Part shown: piece after piece, positions 28,311 to 40,738 of the stretch
Position numbering within the stretch: the stretch's first letter is position 1
Layout of the letters: each line of letters begins with the position of its first letter
Source: Amoebidium appalachense
Lineage: Eukaryota > Ichthyosporea
Assembly (NCBI GenBank): GCA_963693365.1
Contig: CAVNZM010000015.1
Span: forward strand, 5,518,001 to 5,582,000
Reading direction: 5' to 3'
Length of the DNA: 64,000 nt
Notes under the pieces: generated by a model
What the model saw: only the letters and a program-made list of their open reading frames with translations
Databases searched by the model: none
What the model was told of the DNA's origin: nothing
Position numbers and translations under genes: made by a program

Positions 28311-28760
28311 TGAAAAGTGCACCCTAATCCTAACACAGGCGGAATCACTTAGGAAAATAAACACCAGGAAAGAAGGAGGGAAGGGGGAGGCGGGAAGAGG
28401 GGGAGGGATCCGCCGGGGGGGGGGGAGGGGGGGGGGGGGGGGGTGGTTCGAGGGGGAAAGGGAAGGAGGGGAAGGGGTGGGGGGTGGGGGGGTGGAGGGG
28501 GGAAGGGGGTGGTGGTGGTGGGGGAAGGGGGGGGGGGGGGGGGGGGGGGGAGGGGCTAAATAAGGCGAAGGCAATTTGTTTACGTACATCACACCATGGT
28601 GAAATTTTTTTCTGTTTAGACAATTGAGAGGAGAGGAGACATCCCAAAAAATCTATCGTGGCACAACCCACCGTATCCGACATTGGGGAGAGGTCGAATA
28701 TCCCCATGTGATAGGGGCATATGGGAAGGGGGCAGGGAGGAGGGGTGTGTGTACGTACGT

Positions 28761-28809
<49 letters not shown>

Positions 28810-28904
28810 GGTAGGTGTGTGGGGAAGGAGAGGGGGGACGAAGGAAGAGGGGGTGCGGGAGAATGAGTGAGTGGAAGGGGGAGAAGGGTGTGTGCATGTG
28901 TGTG

Positions 28905-29016
<112 letters not shown>

Positions 29017-29124
29017 TTTGTTTGTGCGTGTCTGTATCTTGGGCAGGGGAGGGGGGTTGTCTCGTGCCAACGGGAGTGCAAGAATCGGAGCAAACCGGTT
29101 GGTAAGAAGGCTCTAAGAGTGGGT

Positions 29125-29160
<36 letters not shown>

Positions 29161-29239
29161 ATGAAGCAGGTTGATAACTAAACATGTCCTACATTAAGGT
29201 GGCCGGAGGTGGTGCTGTAGGCTAGGTTTTCTGACGCAG

Positions 29240-29308
29240 ACAGAAAGCTGGTAGACTCAAATGTTGCTGTCATCTTGGCCTGGAGGGTGCACTACCCAGC
29301 CCAGACGG
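29240..29308 (+). CDS. Possible internal exon of unrecognised gene
   Basis: TGACGCAG acceptor, then RKLVDSNVAVILAWRVHYPA and a G|GTGGGC donor. Repeat-free and protein-like. A further open stretch follows at 29356 (DEICSKKLCASMMEEVAMPV), but that region is also open on the minus strand (APQAYTGIATSSIIDAHSFL), so its strand is undecided. Confidence 0.35.
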
Positions 29309-29851
29309 GTGGGCCCCCCGGGGGGGGGGGGAGGGGGGTATACTGTTACTGCCAGTGATGAAATTTGCTCCAAAAAACTGTGTGCATCTATGATGGAAGA
29401 GGTGGCTATGCCCGTGTATGCCTGTGGAGCTTCAAGTTTGGAAGGGGGGAGGTCGGCGGGCCAGCAGAAGGGGAGGGAGGCAGCCCCCCTCCCTCCTTCC
29501 CCACCCCACCCCTCCCCCTCCCTCGACAAAGCTGAGCATTTCCCTTATTATAGCGCTATATCGTTCCATATTTGGTCAGGCCAACGTTATCCTGGTGTGT
29601 GTGCTCATCTGTGGGTTACACTGCCGGTATGTGTAGTGTGTTGTGTGTCTTCATGTAAACCTGGGCTATGGCCGCACGGGCCAGGGCCAGGTGTGTGTGC
29701 GTGTGGGGGGGGGGGGGGGGGGGGGGGGGGGGAGGGGGGGGGAGGGGAGGGGAGGGGGAGGGGCGGAGGGGGAGGGAGGGGGGGGGGGGGGGAGGGTGCG
29801 TGTTCTTGCTGATGCCAATGTTATGTAGTGCTAATGCCAGTTGTTTCCTAG

Positions 29852-29974
29852 AGTTGCCGATTTCAAAAGTTCTCTAGCGATGACATCGACTCCAAAACAC
29901 TAACATTCTTCGGTCGAATACGATCGTGCAAAAAACGGCAAGTCAAGGGTGGGGGCAGGGTGGGGCAAACGGAT
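29852..29974 (+). CDS. Internal exon of unrecognised gene
   Basis: TTTCCTAG acceptor, 41 codons, GTAAGA donor, phase 0 on both sides. Encodes SCRFQKFSSDDIDSKTLTFF then a basic patch GRIRSCKKRQVKG. Phase matches the exon at 30538. No family recognised. Confidence 0.5.
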
Positions 29975-30537
29975 GTAAGAACGAGTGAGCAACAAGTAAA
30001 CCTCAACGTGAGGGACCCCATGGGGCATGAAGACGAGGGGGGGAGGGGGGGGGGAGGGGGAGGAAGACATGCATAATATATAGCTCGACAGATTCTGATA
30101 AAAGATGATAGGCTTCACTTTCGTATCAAGTGTAGATACCGCTGCATGAGGGCGCCAAATACTCGCATATTACTTATCACTAATCTGATGTACAGTCTTG
30201 GCAGGGGAAGGGTAGCCCTCCCCCCTCCCCCCCCTACACACACACCACCACACACACATACGATGCTTCCTTCCCCCCCCCCCCCCCCCTGCTCTCCTCC
30301 TCCACTTCCTTATCCCCTTACCCCCCCCCCCCCTCCCCCCCTCCCCCCCCCCCCCTCCCCCCCCGGCCCCCCACCCTCCCCCTACCTAGCCCTCCCTCCC
30401 CCCCAAATCCCAAAAGATTACCCCCTCCCCCCCCCTCCTCCCTCCAGCTCACTCCCCCCTTCACCCCCTCTCCCCCCCCCCTTCCCTTGCTCCCTCCCTG
30501 TGCTCGGATAACCCTCCTTTTGCCGTATCAAAACCAG

Positions 30538-30615
30538 GAGCATTTACAATCAAGTAATGCCTGGCTACGCGTTGCTATCATTAGGGAAGAGAGCAAGCAC
30601 GAGAGAAGAGGGGGA
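30538..30615 (+). CDS. Internal exon of unrecognised gene
   Basis: AAACCAG acceptor followed by EHLQSSNAWLRVAIIREESK and HERR before purine-rich repeats. The donor is unclear (GGTGGGG); one choice gives the phase needed by the terminal exon at 31047. Confidence 0.45.
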
Positions 30616-31046
30616 TGGTGGGGTGGGGGGGGGAGGCGCGGGGGGGAGGGGGGGGAGAGCGAGAGAGAGGGAGAGAGGGGGGGGGGGGGAGGGAGAGGGG
30701 GGGGGGGAGGGAGGCGGGGAGGAGGGGGGGGGGGGGGAGGAAGAAAAAAGGGGGGAGAACGATGGGGGGGGGGGGGGAGAGAGGGAAAGAGAGGGGGGAG
30801 GGAGGGAGGGAGAGAGAGAGAGAGAGAGAGCTCTGAGAGAGAAATAGGCAAACAGGAGAGGGGGAGGAGGGGAGGGAGAGAGAGAGAAGAGGGGGAGAGA
30901 GAGAGAGTGTGTGTGTGTGTTTGTGTGTCAGTGTTTGTGTGTACGTGTGCGTGTGTGTGTGCTTGTGTGTTTGCGTGCATATTTGTGCATGTCCGTGCAA
31001 ACGCGGGCGTGTGTGTGTCTTTTTGAGGGGGAGGGGGGATTTCTAG

Positions 31047-31132
31047 AGGTGCCACGATTAAATCTAACCGACACAGCTATCTGGAAAAAAAAGAAAGAAA
31101 GACCTTCGTTTTATGGTATTAGCACGGACTGA
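31047..31132 (+). CDS. Terminal exon of unrecognised gene
   Basis: TTTCTAG acceptor, then VPRLNLTDTAIWKKKKERPS and FYGISTD with TGA. Probably the 3' end of the gene that includes the exons at 29852 and 30538. The following 31140-31600 holds no recognisable gene. Confidence 0.5.
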
Positions 31133-31923
31133 AAATAAGGCAGACGAAGAGACACAGAGGAGAGTGAAGGGCAAAAAAAGGAGAGAGAGAGAGAGAGGCG
31201 AGTGCAAACCAGGGAACATAGATGCACCGAAATGAGAGAGGGGAACTTTAAAGGTCACCCCCTGAAAGCCCGCACACGTACTGCAGACCGAGTATATACT
31301 ATACGGGTATTTAATCAGTAAACATGCCCACACGCACCCATGTTTTCGATAGATCTCTCGGCATGGTGCATGTGATGGTGGCCACGGTGAAAAACATGGC
31401 CATGGGCACATAGATGGGGCACATACATGGGATGGCATGCTGTAGTTACGGCGTGGCTCATCAAAACCGAGTTACAACCAAGCATACTCGAGAATTATTC
31501 CATGCGCACACACTGAGAATAAATCCATGAAGTCTTCATATACGTAGCTCAGGGCTAAAATAGTCAAAAAGAGAGGTGGTTTTTTGACGTTTGTTTACTT
31601 TCAGTGCTGACGTAATCCGTCCCAAAAATCCCGAATTCTAAGATGCGATCTCATTCGCGAACAGGCAGAGCGCGGCAAACATCCTGATTCTGAGCCGTCA
31701 TTCATTGACTACTCTATTTCAGGCGGGACAAGTTCATAAAAGATGCCAACGGTAGATTGTTCCCCTATAAAACTATAGGAACTATAAAGCACTACAAATT
31801 TTTTTCTTGTTTATTTTTATTTTGGTATTATTTCCTACGTAGAAAAAGTCAACAGCAACGGTTTCGGTGACGTTGAGCCAAGCGAGCCAAAAATAATTTG
31901 GTGTTCCTAGCCAGGCAATTTTT

Positions 31924-31960
31924 GATTGGCTGCTGAGCAAGAACGGCAGTTATATAAAAC
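31924..31960 (+). promoter_or_regulatory. SQSTM1-like promoter: inverted CCAAT and TATA box
   Basis: ATTGG at 31924-31928 and TATATAAAA at 31951-31959, about 270 bp before the start codon. CRE-like TGACGTAA near 31606 and TGACGT near 31867 lie upstream. The TATA spacing implies transcription starting near 31985 and a 5' leader of about 240 nt. Confidence 0.65.
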
Positions 31961-32224
31961 AGGCAACAAACACATTCAGGCTCAGTCCGGCCCATTCTCC
32001 TTCTTTAAACCTACGCAGCCTACCTGTGCAGGAAAGAAGTATTGCTTGCCTAACTAAGAATTCTCTTTACTGACACCGTAAACACACCCTTCACGCAAAA
32101 AATATCACACCTGCACTAATTTTTGCCACACACTTCAGAGGCATACTCTCTCGTCGCCACGATTTGAATCAATTAGCAAAAAAACACCCACCCAAAAACG
32201 ACAGCGATTTTCTACGCCAAGACT

Positions 32225-33520
32225 ATGGCGACACCCATCAAGCTGCACGTGCACGGTGAGGTTCACCACCTACGTGCCACGTGTTTCAACGACATCGTCA
32301 CAAAGGCACGTGAGCTCCATGGGAACGGCAGCGCCATTACCCTCAAGTATGTCGACATCGACGGGGACCACGTGACCATCGAATCCGATGGAGAATTCTC
32401 TGAGGCAATCAGCCAACTGTCGTCTGGTGACGTGTTGCGTGTGCACGTGCAAGGCGCACGCCCCGACACGCCCAACCCCTACAGCACACGCACACAGGAA
32501 GGTGCTTTGGGTGAGAATTGGGCCCCCATTGCACAGGAGATACAACGTGTGGAGGAGAGGGAGAAGGGGATGGAATGCCGAGGCCTAGGGGAGGCTGTTC
32601 CCGTGGGCGAGCCTGAGAATCAGAAGGTGAGGCAGCAGCCTAAGAGTGACGCCATGAATGAAAATGAAGCGCCACGTGGTGCAGAGGAGAGTGTGCACGT
32701 GCACGTCACGTGCGACGGGTGTGGAGCCAGCCCCGTTGCCGGTGTACGCTACAAGTGTAGTGCTTGCCCCAACTTCGACCTGTGTGCCCCCTGTGAGGCC
32801 ACGGGCACACACGACCCCACGCACGTGCTCATCAAGATTCGCCACCCTCTGCCCCCCGGCCACCTCCCCCGCCACGTGCGCTTTGCTCCCTGGGCTGGCC
32901 CGTGGGGCCACCACCACCCCCGTCACCCCCACCACGGGCAAGAACACGTGCACGAGCACATGCATGGCAACGGTTCCCATGGCAACCGCGGGCGGTGTGG
33001 CATGATGCGTGGGTGTGGCCCACGTGGTCCCCACATGCATTCACGTGGTCCCTGTGGCCCCATGCCACCCCCACCGCCTCCTCCCTGCCCCCCACCCCCA
33101 ATGGCGTGGGGCTTCCCACCCCATTTTGGATTTCCCCCACATTTTGGGGGATTTGAGATGCCGCCATCCTTCTTCAACCCCACGTTCATGTGGGGGGGGT
33201 CTGATGCTGCAGAGGAGACAGAAAGCGACGGGGAGCTGACCGGTGGGTTTCCCTCCATAGAGTTCTAGTGACTATTTGTTTGAACACGTGGAACACGAGT
33301 TTTAGTGTTTGAGGATGTGTTTTAACCGGTTTAGAACATCCTCGGCTACATTAATTGGGCTCTAAATTTAAATTCTTTCAAAGTTTCAAATTTCGGCAAC
33401 AGGCAAAGTTGAGTAACTGTGCTTTGTTCTTACCTCCCCCCCCCCCCCCCCCCCCTCTCCCTCCATTTGGATATACATTCTTCGCTGCGCCATCTTCTAT
33501 GTTTGCTCATTCCAACCCCC

Positions 33521-33556
<36 letters not shown>

Positions 33557-33703
33557 ACAAAAAAAACAGATGCTGCCGTGAGTGATCTCGAGACCCAACT
33601 ACGGGACATGGGGTTCAGCAACGACCGCGCCAATCTGCGGGCCATCTTCCGGCACAGAGGGGACATGCAGGCCATCGTGGCTGACCTGGTGGCTGCAGCC
33701 TAA
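32225..33703 (+). CDS. SQSTM1: p62/sequestosome-1-like selective autophagy receptor
   Basis: Two exons, 32225-33242 and 33570-33703, joined at G|GTGGGT..AACAG in phase 1, give 383 residues. PB1 domain at about 1-77: basic IKLHVHGEVHHLR and the acidic OPCA block YVDIDGDHVTIESDGEF. ZZ zinc finger at about 160-207: CDGCGASPVAGVRYKCSACP then DLCAPCE and HDPTH, with all metal ligands. A His/Gly/Pro-rich linker (about 228-325). UBA domain at about 341-383 with the MGF loop. Domain order is that of p62, which self-assembles through PB1, binds ubiquitinated cargo through UBA and links it to the autophagosome. No FW domain, so not NBR1-type. NWAPI (W99..I102) could be an Atg8-binding LIR, though it is not in the usual acidic setting. 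Typical p62 is about 440 residues. Confidence 0.95.
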
Positions 33704-33990
33704 AAATAGGAATGCGTGCTATTTATAGGTGACCATTATGTGGATTGGTTGGATTTGCTTTTATGATACGGTTTGTGCGGTGCCTACACAAAATGAACGG
33801 TGGCTGATAGTGATTTTTTTGTCAGGAAATACGGATATCATACAAAAAGCATAAATTGATAAACGCAAATGGCCAAAAAAAAAAAAAAAAAAAAGGCAGG
33901 GTCGTGAGGCTGAAAGCCATCGTATTGTAATGATGGCGATAGATTTACCGGGTAAAAATATGGCTGTTACTATCGAATATTAAAGTAATA

Positions 33991-34050
33991 GGGTTGCAGT
34001 GTATGCAGAAAGTTTTAGCAGGGTTGCAGTGTATGCAGAAAGTTTTAGCA
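33991..34050. repeat. 30-bp tandem duplication
   Basis: GGGTTGCAGTGTATGCAGAA plus AGTTTTAGCA occurs twice in perfect tandem in the p62 3' flank. Confidence 0.95.
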
Positions 34051-34137
34051 ATGTTATTGTATGTTGTCCAACGCCACATGGTATGGCATGTGCACGTGGG
34101 AGTGCCAGAATCCAGGAGAGGGAAATTTTTATCAAGC

Positions 34138-34143
34138 AATAAA
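34138..34143 (+). terminator. Poly(A) signal AATAAA
   Basis: Canonical hexamer about 435 bp after the p62 stop codon, likely its polyadenylation signal. An A-run near 33873 is an alternative end. Confidence 0.4.
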
Positions 34144-34672
34144 GTCTGCTAAACATGTTCAAAATACGTACCCCCCCCCCCCCCCCCGCCCCTCTCCCCC
34201 CCCCCCCCCCCCCCCGCCCTTCGAGCTCGTGTGTTAGTGCACGTGCCCTGTGTGGTGTGCGGGTGCGCTTTTCAGTTTTTCGCTCTTGAAGTGTCACAGT
34301 GTGCATCCGGCACATCCCACCTACAAATGTAAGGTACACGGTGTTTGTGTGGGTGTTGCACGAGGTGTGGGCATACAACACACTCTCACGGCCATGTGCA
34401 CCTGCTACAATTCCGTCTCACACTAATATTTCAGTAAATTTATGCAAGTTGATTATGTTTGCCTTATTTGTCTCCCCCCCGCCACCCCCCCGCCCCCCCC
34501 CCCCCCACTCATATTTGGCCCCCCCTCTCTCTCCCCCCCCCCCCCCCTCTTTTTTTTCGGTTCCGAACGCGTGTGCGTGTAGGATGATTGGAAAGGAGGG
34601 GGTGGTAGGGGGGGGGGGGGGGGGGGGGGGGGAGGGGAGAGGGGGAGAGGGGGGGGGGGGGGGGGGGATGGG

Positions 34673-34741
34673 GAGGACGAGGTCGATGTCATTTGGTACA
34701 AGGGAGGGCTTCCCAAACTGCTCCTGTATGCTTCTCTGTGT
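34673..34741 (+). CDS. Possible exon, unrecognised
   Basis: After a G-rich tract one frame reads EDEVDVIWYKGGLPKLLLYA. No clear donor is seen; the opposite strand is also open (FGKPSLVPNDIDLVLP). Confidence 0.25.
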
Positions 34742-35329
34742 GCATGCGCACGCGCGCAACCCTCGTGTGCGTGTGTGCGTGTGTATTTATTTGCGTGTGC
34801 GCACGTGTGCGTGTCAGCGGCATGTGTGCGTGTGTTGCCCGTGTACCGGGTACGTCAGCTACTGTCCATGTGTGTGTGTTTTATTGTTTGTTTGTTTTTT
34901 TGTTTGCGTGTATGTGTTTGAGTGTGCATGTGTGTGAGGTGTGTGTGTGGCGCAGACTCGCACGTGCAGCACGAGAGCGTGCGTCTCTCTGTGTCTCTCT
35001 CTCTGTCTCCCTCCCCACTCACCACCTCTCTCTCTCCCCCTGCCTCCCTCCCCTCTCTCTCTCTCTCTCTGCGTGTGTGTGCGTGTGTGTGTGTGTTTTG
35101 TATGGGTCCTTTGCTCCTTAGGCGGTACTTCATGCACGTGTTCAGCTGAAACATAACAACACACAACTTTTAGTTTCGGAAGATTTGGGGTTAAATAATT
35201 TACGTGTGTCTGCGCGTGCGTAAGGTGAAAAAGGTGCTACTAGGCTGGGCTTAGTATGTTTGTATGTCTCCCTAAGGGAGTGGGGGGGGGGGGGGGGGGG
35301 GACACGGGGGAAGGGGGGGAGGGGGGCAG

Positions 35330-35459
35330 GGGGGCTTTGGTGCCTTTGACGGACCCTCATCGGCACCTGATTGAACAAAACCGTTCCGGTGATGTTAAAT
35401 CAGGGGAGAACAACGGTTCGAGTACCGAGCGACATAAAAGGATCACCAGGCTCCCATAG
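35330..35459 (+). CDS. Possible terminal exon, unrecognised
   Basis: After a GGCAG acceptor: ALVPLTDPHRHLIEQNRSGD then STERHKRITRLP and TAG. Polar and basic C-terminus; upstream exons are not identified among the repeats. Confidence 0.35.
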
Positions 35460-35641
35460 TGGGGCGTTGGGGGGGGAGGGGGGGGGGGGGGGGGGGGCAG
35501 CCCCCCTATTTACACACATGAGGTTATGTTTAGCAGTTTTTATTTTGTTGATATATCATCAAGTACGGTGTTTTATTAGCGGTTTATCTGAGCGATCTCC
35601 ATATACCTAGGGGCTTCTGTCATACAGACCTATCTCACGGC

Positions 35642-35644
35642 GGG

Positions 35645-35691
<47 letters not shown>

Positions 35692-35758
35692 GGGGGGGGG
35701 GGAGGGGGGAGGGGGGGGGAGGGGGGGGGGGGGGAGGGGGGGAGGGGGGTTGGGGAAG
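35642..35758. repeat. Long G-rich tract
   Basis: About 115 bp nearly pure G, the first 47 or so uninterrupted. From 35800 to 36500 no gene is recognised. Confidence 0.95.
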
Positions 35759-36454
35759 GGGAGGGACTCCCCCCTCCCCCCCCTGCCCTCCCGGGTGGCA
35801 CCCCAGAGGAGATGCTACTTCGTTCAGAGGATTGTTGTGTATGTAGAAGACTGCAAGCCTAAAGGCCTAAATATGACACAGATCCACATCCATCGGGCTA
35901 TCTACTTTGATTGGATATACTATTGAAACCTAGGCACTTCGGCCATGGGAAAGCCAATGCTCATATCACGGCAACATTTCATTATTGCAACTGGTGATAT
36001 ACATGACGGTGTTTTGAATGTGACGTGCATAAAAAACTTACTCTTAGTGGTCAAGTAATACTTTTTATTACACTAGTGCTACGATACTTATGTTCTGTGG
36101 GGAGAAATGTGCTTGAATGCCCCCCTTCCCCCCCCCCCCCCCCCCCCTTTTCCATTCTCAAACTTACTTTTTGATTTTTTTATTATTGGGGGTTTATGTT
36201 AGTGCCATCTTGTTATTACTGCCCCCCCCCCCCCCCCCTCCCCCCCTCCCCCCCCTCCCCCCTCTTTTCCTTCCCTTTTTTGAAGGCATAACCATATCCG
36301 GCTATTCTCTGCCATGTTTTGGTAATGTTCATTGACTAATGGAGCATCTTACTCCGTGTAACATAACCACTCCTACCCCAGCAGCATCATGGGGGGGCAT
36401 TATATCGTGATGAATTTTTCTAACAGATCAAAGTGGAGATAGCTGTGGCATTCG

Positions 36455-36533
36455 TGGGGATACATTAGGGGATTTTTGAATTTGAAAAGGAGGGGGAATT
36501 GCTTCCGTTTTGGCCACTGATGCATATCCCCCC
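36455..36533 (-). repeat. Dispersed repeat fragment (shared with 44.4-44.8 kb)
   Basis: GGGATTTTTGAATTTGAAA is the complement of sequence at 44801-44819, and TTTTGGCCACTGATGCATAT the complement of 44384-44403. A related piece (GTTTCAAAATCAAGAATCCC) is at 37976. C/G-runs surround each copy. Confidence 0.65.
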
Positions 36534-36602
36534 CCCCCCCCCCCTGGCGCAAGTCACCTCCCCCTCCCCCCCCCCCCCCCCCCATACACACACACGCAGG
36601 GT

Positions 36603-36672
<70 letters not shown>

Positions 36673-36690
36673 AACACACACACACACACA
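36603..36690. repeat. (CA)n tract
   Basis: About 90 bp CA. From 36700 to 38140 only CA/GT and C/G tracts and short unique remnants are seen. Confidence 0.95.
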
Positions 36691-37139
36691 CTACACCCAC
36701 CAACCCCCATCCCCCCCTCATCCTCCCCAACACACACACACATACGTACGCACACATTTCCCACTCCTTATTGCTGGTGCTCTTATTCTGCCGGATGCAC
36801 ACTCATCATGTGTTCTTTGCAAGGTCTGCTTTCAAATTGTGTTGCCCGTGGCAAATGTGCGCACGCCCTCTATGGTCCAAAACATTTTCGTTAAACGAAC
36901 CTCCCCCCCACACCGGCCCCCCCCCAACCTCACTCACCTCCTCCCCCTCCCCCCTCCGCTCATCCTAGGTAGGCCTATACCATTTTCTAACGACCCCTCC
37001 CCCTCAACCCTCCCCTTCTCCCCCCCCCGGCCTCTCCTGTCTCACTCCCCCCACCCCTCCCCCCCCCCCCCCCCCCCCCTCACCCTGCTCGTTTACACAA
37101 GTAAATCATCGCAGCATGTGCACACACGCACATACACAC

Positions 37140-37179
<40 letters not shown>

Positions 37180-38202
37180 ACACACACACACCGTGCAACG
37201 GTCAACTATTTCTAAGTCAGTATTGGGGGCAAAGTTCTCGTGCTAACCATTCAGTGTTCATGTGCATATCTGTGTGGCGGGAGTGTATGTGTGTGTGTAC
37301 GTGGTGTGGGTATTACTAAGTATTTTGCATGTTCATGTCGCCGACGGGTGCTCATTGCTGGTCAAAGTTTTGCACCTCACAGGCGTGTGTTGTACATGCG
37401 TGTGCAGGTACGTGTGAGTTGAATAGGTGTGAAAGTGTGTGCTGGTGTGTGTGCACGGTGGAGCCACTAGGGCCGATCGCGAGTGCAAGAAGGGGGGGCG
37501 GGGAGGGAGGGGGGGGGGAGGGGGGGGGAGACAGGGGGCCCCGGGGCTGGCGTTTTAGGGGGGGGGGGGGGGGGGGGGGAGGTATATGACCTTACGACCT
37601 ATAGCCTGAGTTTCAAGTGATCAAGAGACTCAGGGACTTCTTTAGTTAGCCTCTGTATGTAAGTTGCTGCTAAGTCATAGTACCATATAGATCAGGTTAT
37701 CTGATATAGTCAAATGATGGCAGCCTATGGAATGGGTGGGTTCCCCCCCTAGGGGGGAGGGGGGGGGGGGGAGGGGACCACCTACTCAGGTGGGTGGCGC
37801 CCCCCCCCCCCCCCCCCCCCCCCTCCCCTTCCCTCCATTCCCCTTGCTAGCTGGATTGGTGGATGGGGAGGACCCACCAGTCCAAGCGAGTGGGTGGGCC
37901 CCTCCCCCCCCCCTCCCCCCCTCCCCCCCCCCCCTCCCCCCCCCCCCTTCTAAACTAGTTACTACCCCCGTCCCCGTTTCAAAATCAAGAATCCCCATAA
38001 CATATCCGAGTGGGGAGGAGGGCGAGGGGCAGAGGGGCAGGCGGGCAAAAGGGGTGGGGGGGTGTGGGGGGGGGGGACTCGATCAAGGGGAACGATACTC
38101 AAGCCTGTTGATGCACAACGTAGGTGGCCTCAACCCCAAAACGTAGGTGGTGGTGGTGGTGGTGGTGGTGGTGGTGGTGCGCGCGTGTGCGTTCTTGTGC
38201 GT

Positions 38203-38252
38203 GCGTGTGTGTGTGTGTGTGTATGTGTGTGTTTGTGTGTGCGTGCGTGTGA

Positions 38253-38297
<45 letters not shown>

Positions 38298-38318
38298 TTT
38301 GTGTGTGCGTGCGTGTGA

Positions 38319-38383
<65 letters not shown>

Positions 38384-38541
38384 GGCGTGCGTAAGTGCAC
38401 GCCACGGTGTGTAATATGTGTACTTGTGTTCGCGCGCGTGTCACATACTATGAGTGTGTGCGCTTGCATGCTTGCATATGTGTGTGTGCGTGCGCATTCG
38501 CGGCGGTCATGGTGTATGCACCGGAAGTTGTGAGTAAGTGA

Positions 38542-38624
<83 letters not shown>

Positions 38625-38633
38625 CGTGCGTGT

Positions 38634-38674
<41 letters not shown>

Positions 38675-38675
38675 T
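38203..38675. repeat. (GT)n tracts with a repeated GTGACA block
   Basis: Three GT arrays. The first two are separated by a duplicated TGTTTGTGTGTGCGTGCGTG/TGACAG segment (about 38229-38262 and 38296-38322). A GGT trinucleotide run precedes (38145-38180). Confidence 0.95.
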
Positions 38676-38776
38676 GCGTGCGTGTAGGCCGCGGAGTCGT
38701 AAAACCAAACAAAAAAAAAGGAGCTAACGTACTACTATGAACACGAACTTCGCTCTAATTAATATCCAAAAAGAAC

Positions 38777-38818
<42 letters not shown>

Positions 38819-39175
38819 CCTCCCCCCCTCCCCAGGGAGAAGCCAGAACAAAAAAAAAAAAAAAAAAAAAAAAAGACTCAAAAACGCAGAAAACAACTAG
38901 GAAAGCTACCGTACACTCATCATGTGCGGTTTTTTGAGCGCAACCCCGCAACCCAGCTATCACATACTCTACTCACTATCATACTCCATCTGGGAACGCT
39001 ACCATAGCATATATGTTCCTTCTGAAGCTGTGGTACATGCCTTCACCATCATCACACGTCATAATACTACTGAATGCATCATCCAGCCAATTCTGCGCAG
39101 TGTTCAATAAAGTAGCAACAAGGCTAAGTGTCACTGAGGTGCAGTGATACAGCTGCTCGCCTATTCTGCCCCCTC

Positions 39176-39210
<35 letters not shown>

Positions 39211-39377
39211 ATCAATCCACCCCCTCATTACCTTTCCCCCTCCTCCCCCCCACCTTTCCTGTTCCTCCCCCCCCCCCCACACACACACACACACACAAAA
39301 AAAAGTACCTCAAACCCCCCCATAGAGAAGGTCGCCTTGGTAAAAAGGATGTTGGTCATCCCCCCCCGTGTGTGTGT

Positions 39378-39427
<50 letters not shown>

Positions 39428-39599
39428 GAAGAATCATTCAGCCCAGGAACCTCAAGGCTCTTGTTTTAGCTTACTGGACCGTTACTGTTGCTGGGTGTCT
39501 CCCATTGTAATCACATGCCACTTGGCCTGGCCTTCCACACCCACCTTCGTAATTGTGTTTCAGGTAGCAACAAGTAATCCTCACGGCTGACACGAAGCC

Positions 39600-40738
39600 T
39601 TATATAGTTTATATATTTTGCGTAACAGAATACATTCCGCCACTTTCGATGAAGCTTACAACGTTGTTGGTGGTTGGGAATAAGAAGAACAGAAACAAAA
39701 ATGCCCGGCCACATGTTGCTGCACAGAAAATGACTGAAGGACCGTGCGGCCTAGATTTGTTCTATAACTTAGTCGTCTGGTTTGCTTCGAATTCTGTCTC
39801 TCTTTTCAGTATTTTTTAAGTCAGTGCAGTTGACTCTCCTCTTAGTGCGTACGTTTATTTCCGTTTCATGTTTTCTGCCTAATGGAACCCCCTTCCACAC
39901 GCTTCCGCAATGTCTTTTTTCTAATTACCCATTTTGATTCCTGCACCGTCTTTATTTTTGGTACCCATAAGTTTGAACACTTTTTTCAGGCTGATGCCAC
40001 CCCATTCTTCCTGCCGGACCTTTGCACAGTATGCCAGATCATAATTCCATGAAAACATTCTGCCCTCCAATCCGTTTCCTCTGGATCACCACGGAAATCT
40101 CCTTGCCAACAGTTTTCAAGGCTTCCGTTGCTCATGGCTGGCTTTTTTTTATTCCCATTCTCCATTTTCTAGTTAGCAAGCCGATGCGTCTGTGTCGGTT
40201 TTCTCCTTTTCCGCGCCATACTCTGTACCGTGTCATACGTGAAAAAACAAAAATATATGTTTGAAGCATGTCTGGGATTGTTGCGGTATGCATGCGTGCA
40301 CATGTATATGTGGGAACGGGGTATGCCTGCAGGTCACAGTATGCATGAATCAAGCTGAATCACTAGGGACCTTTGGATGATTGTTCATGTACGTGTGCAA
40401 GTGCAGTGTGCCAATGTGTATGCAATGCATGCTTCATGGCTAGTAAGGGTGCTCAGGTTGAATGGGCTTGTGCAGCGCAACACGCGAGAAGTTGAGGGTT
40501 GTTTATTTTCTGCATCACAGATGCATTTCACTGGATTTATTCTGAGGCGTGTCGAAAGACACGACCACACACTAAATTCGTCACTTCATCATCCACTAAC
40601 TTCATCACTTCATCATTCACACCATATTAATACTTTAAACCATCATCATATGCGTTCATACAAATACAGCTTCGTCATCAAGGAATATACATACACAATA
40701 CATTCACTTTTCTGAAAGTCTCATTGCCCAACATTCAT
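39600..40738. other. Unique sequence without a recognised gene
   Basis: Free of long simple repeats. Open frames up to about 110 codons exist on both strands, but none has a recognisable domain, a splice context or a clear coding bias. It includes TTCATCACTTCATCATTCAC-type short repeats near 40580-40650. Confidence 0.5.
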
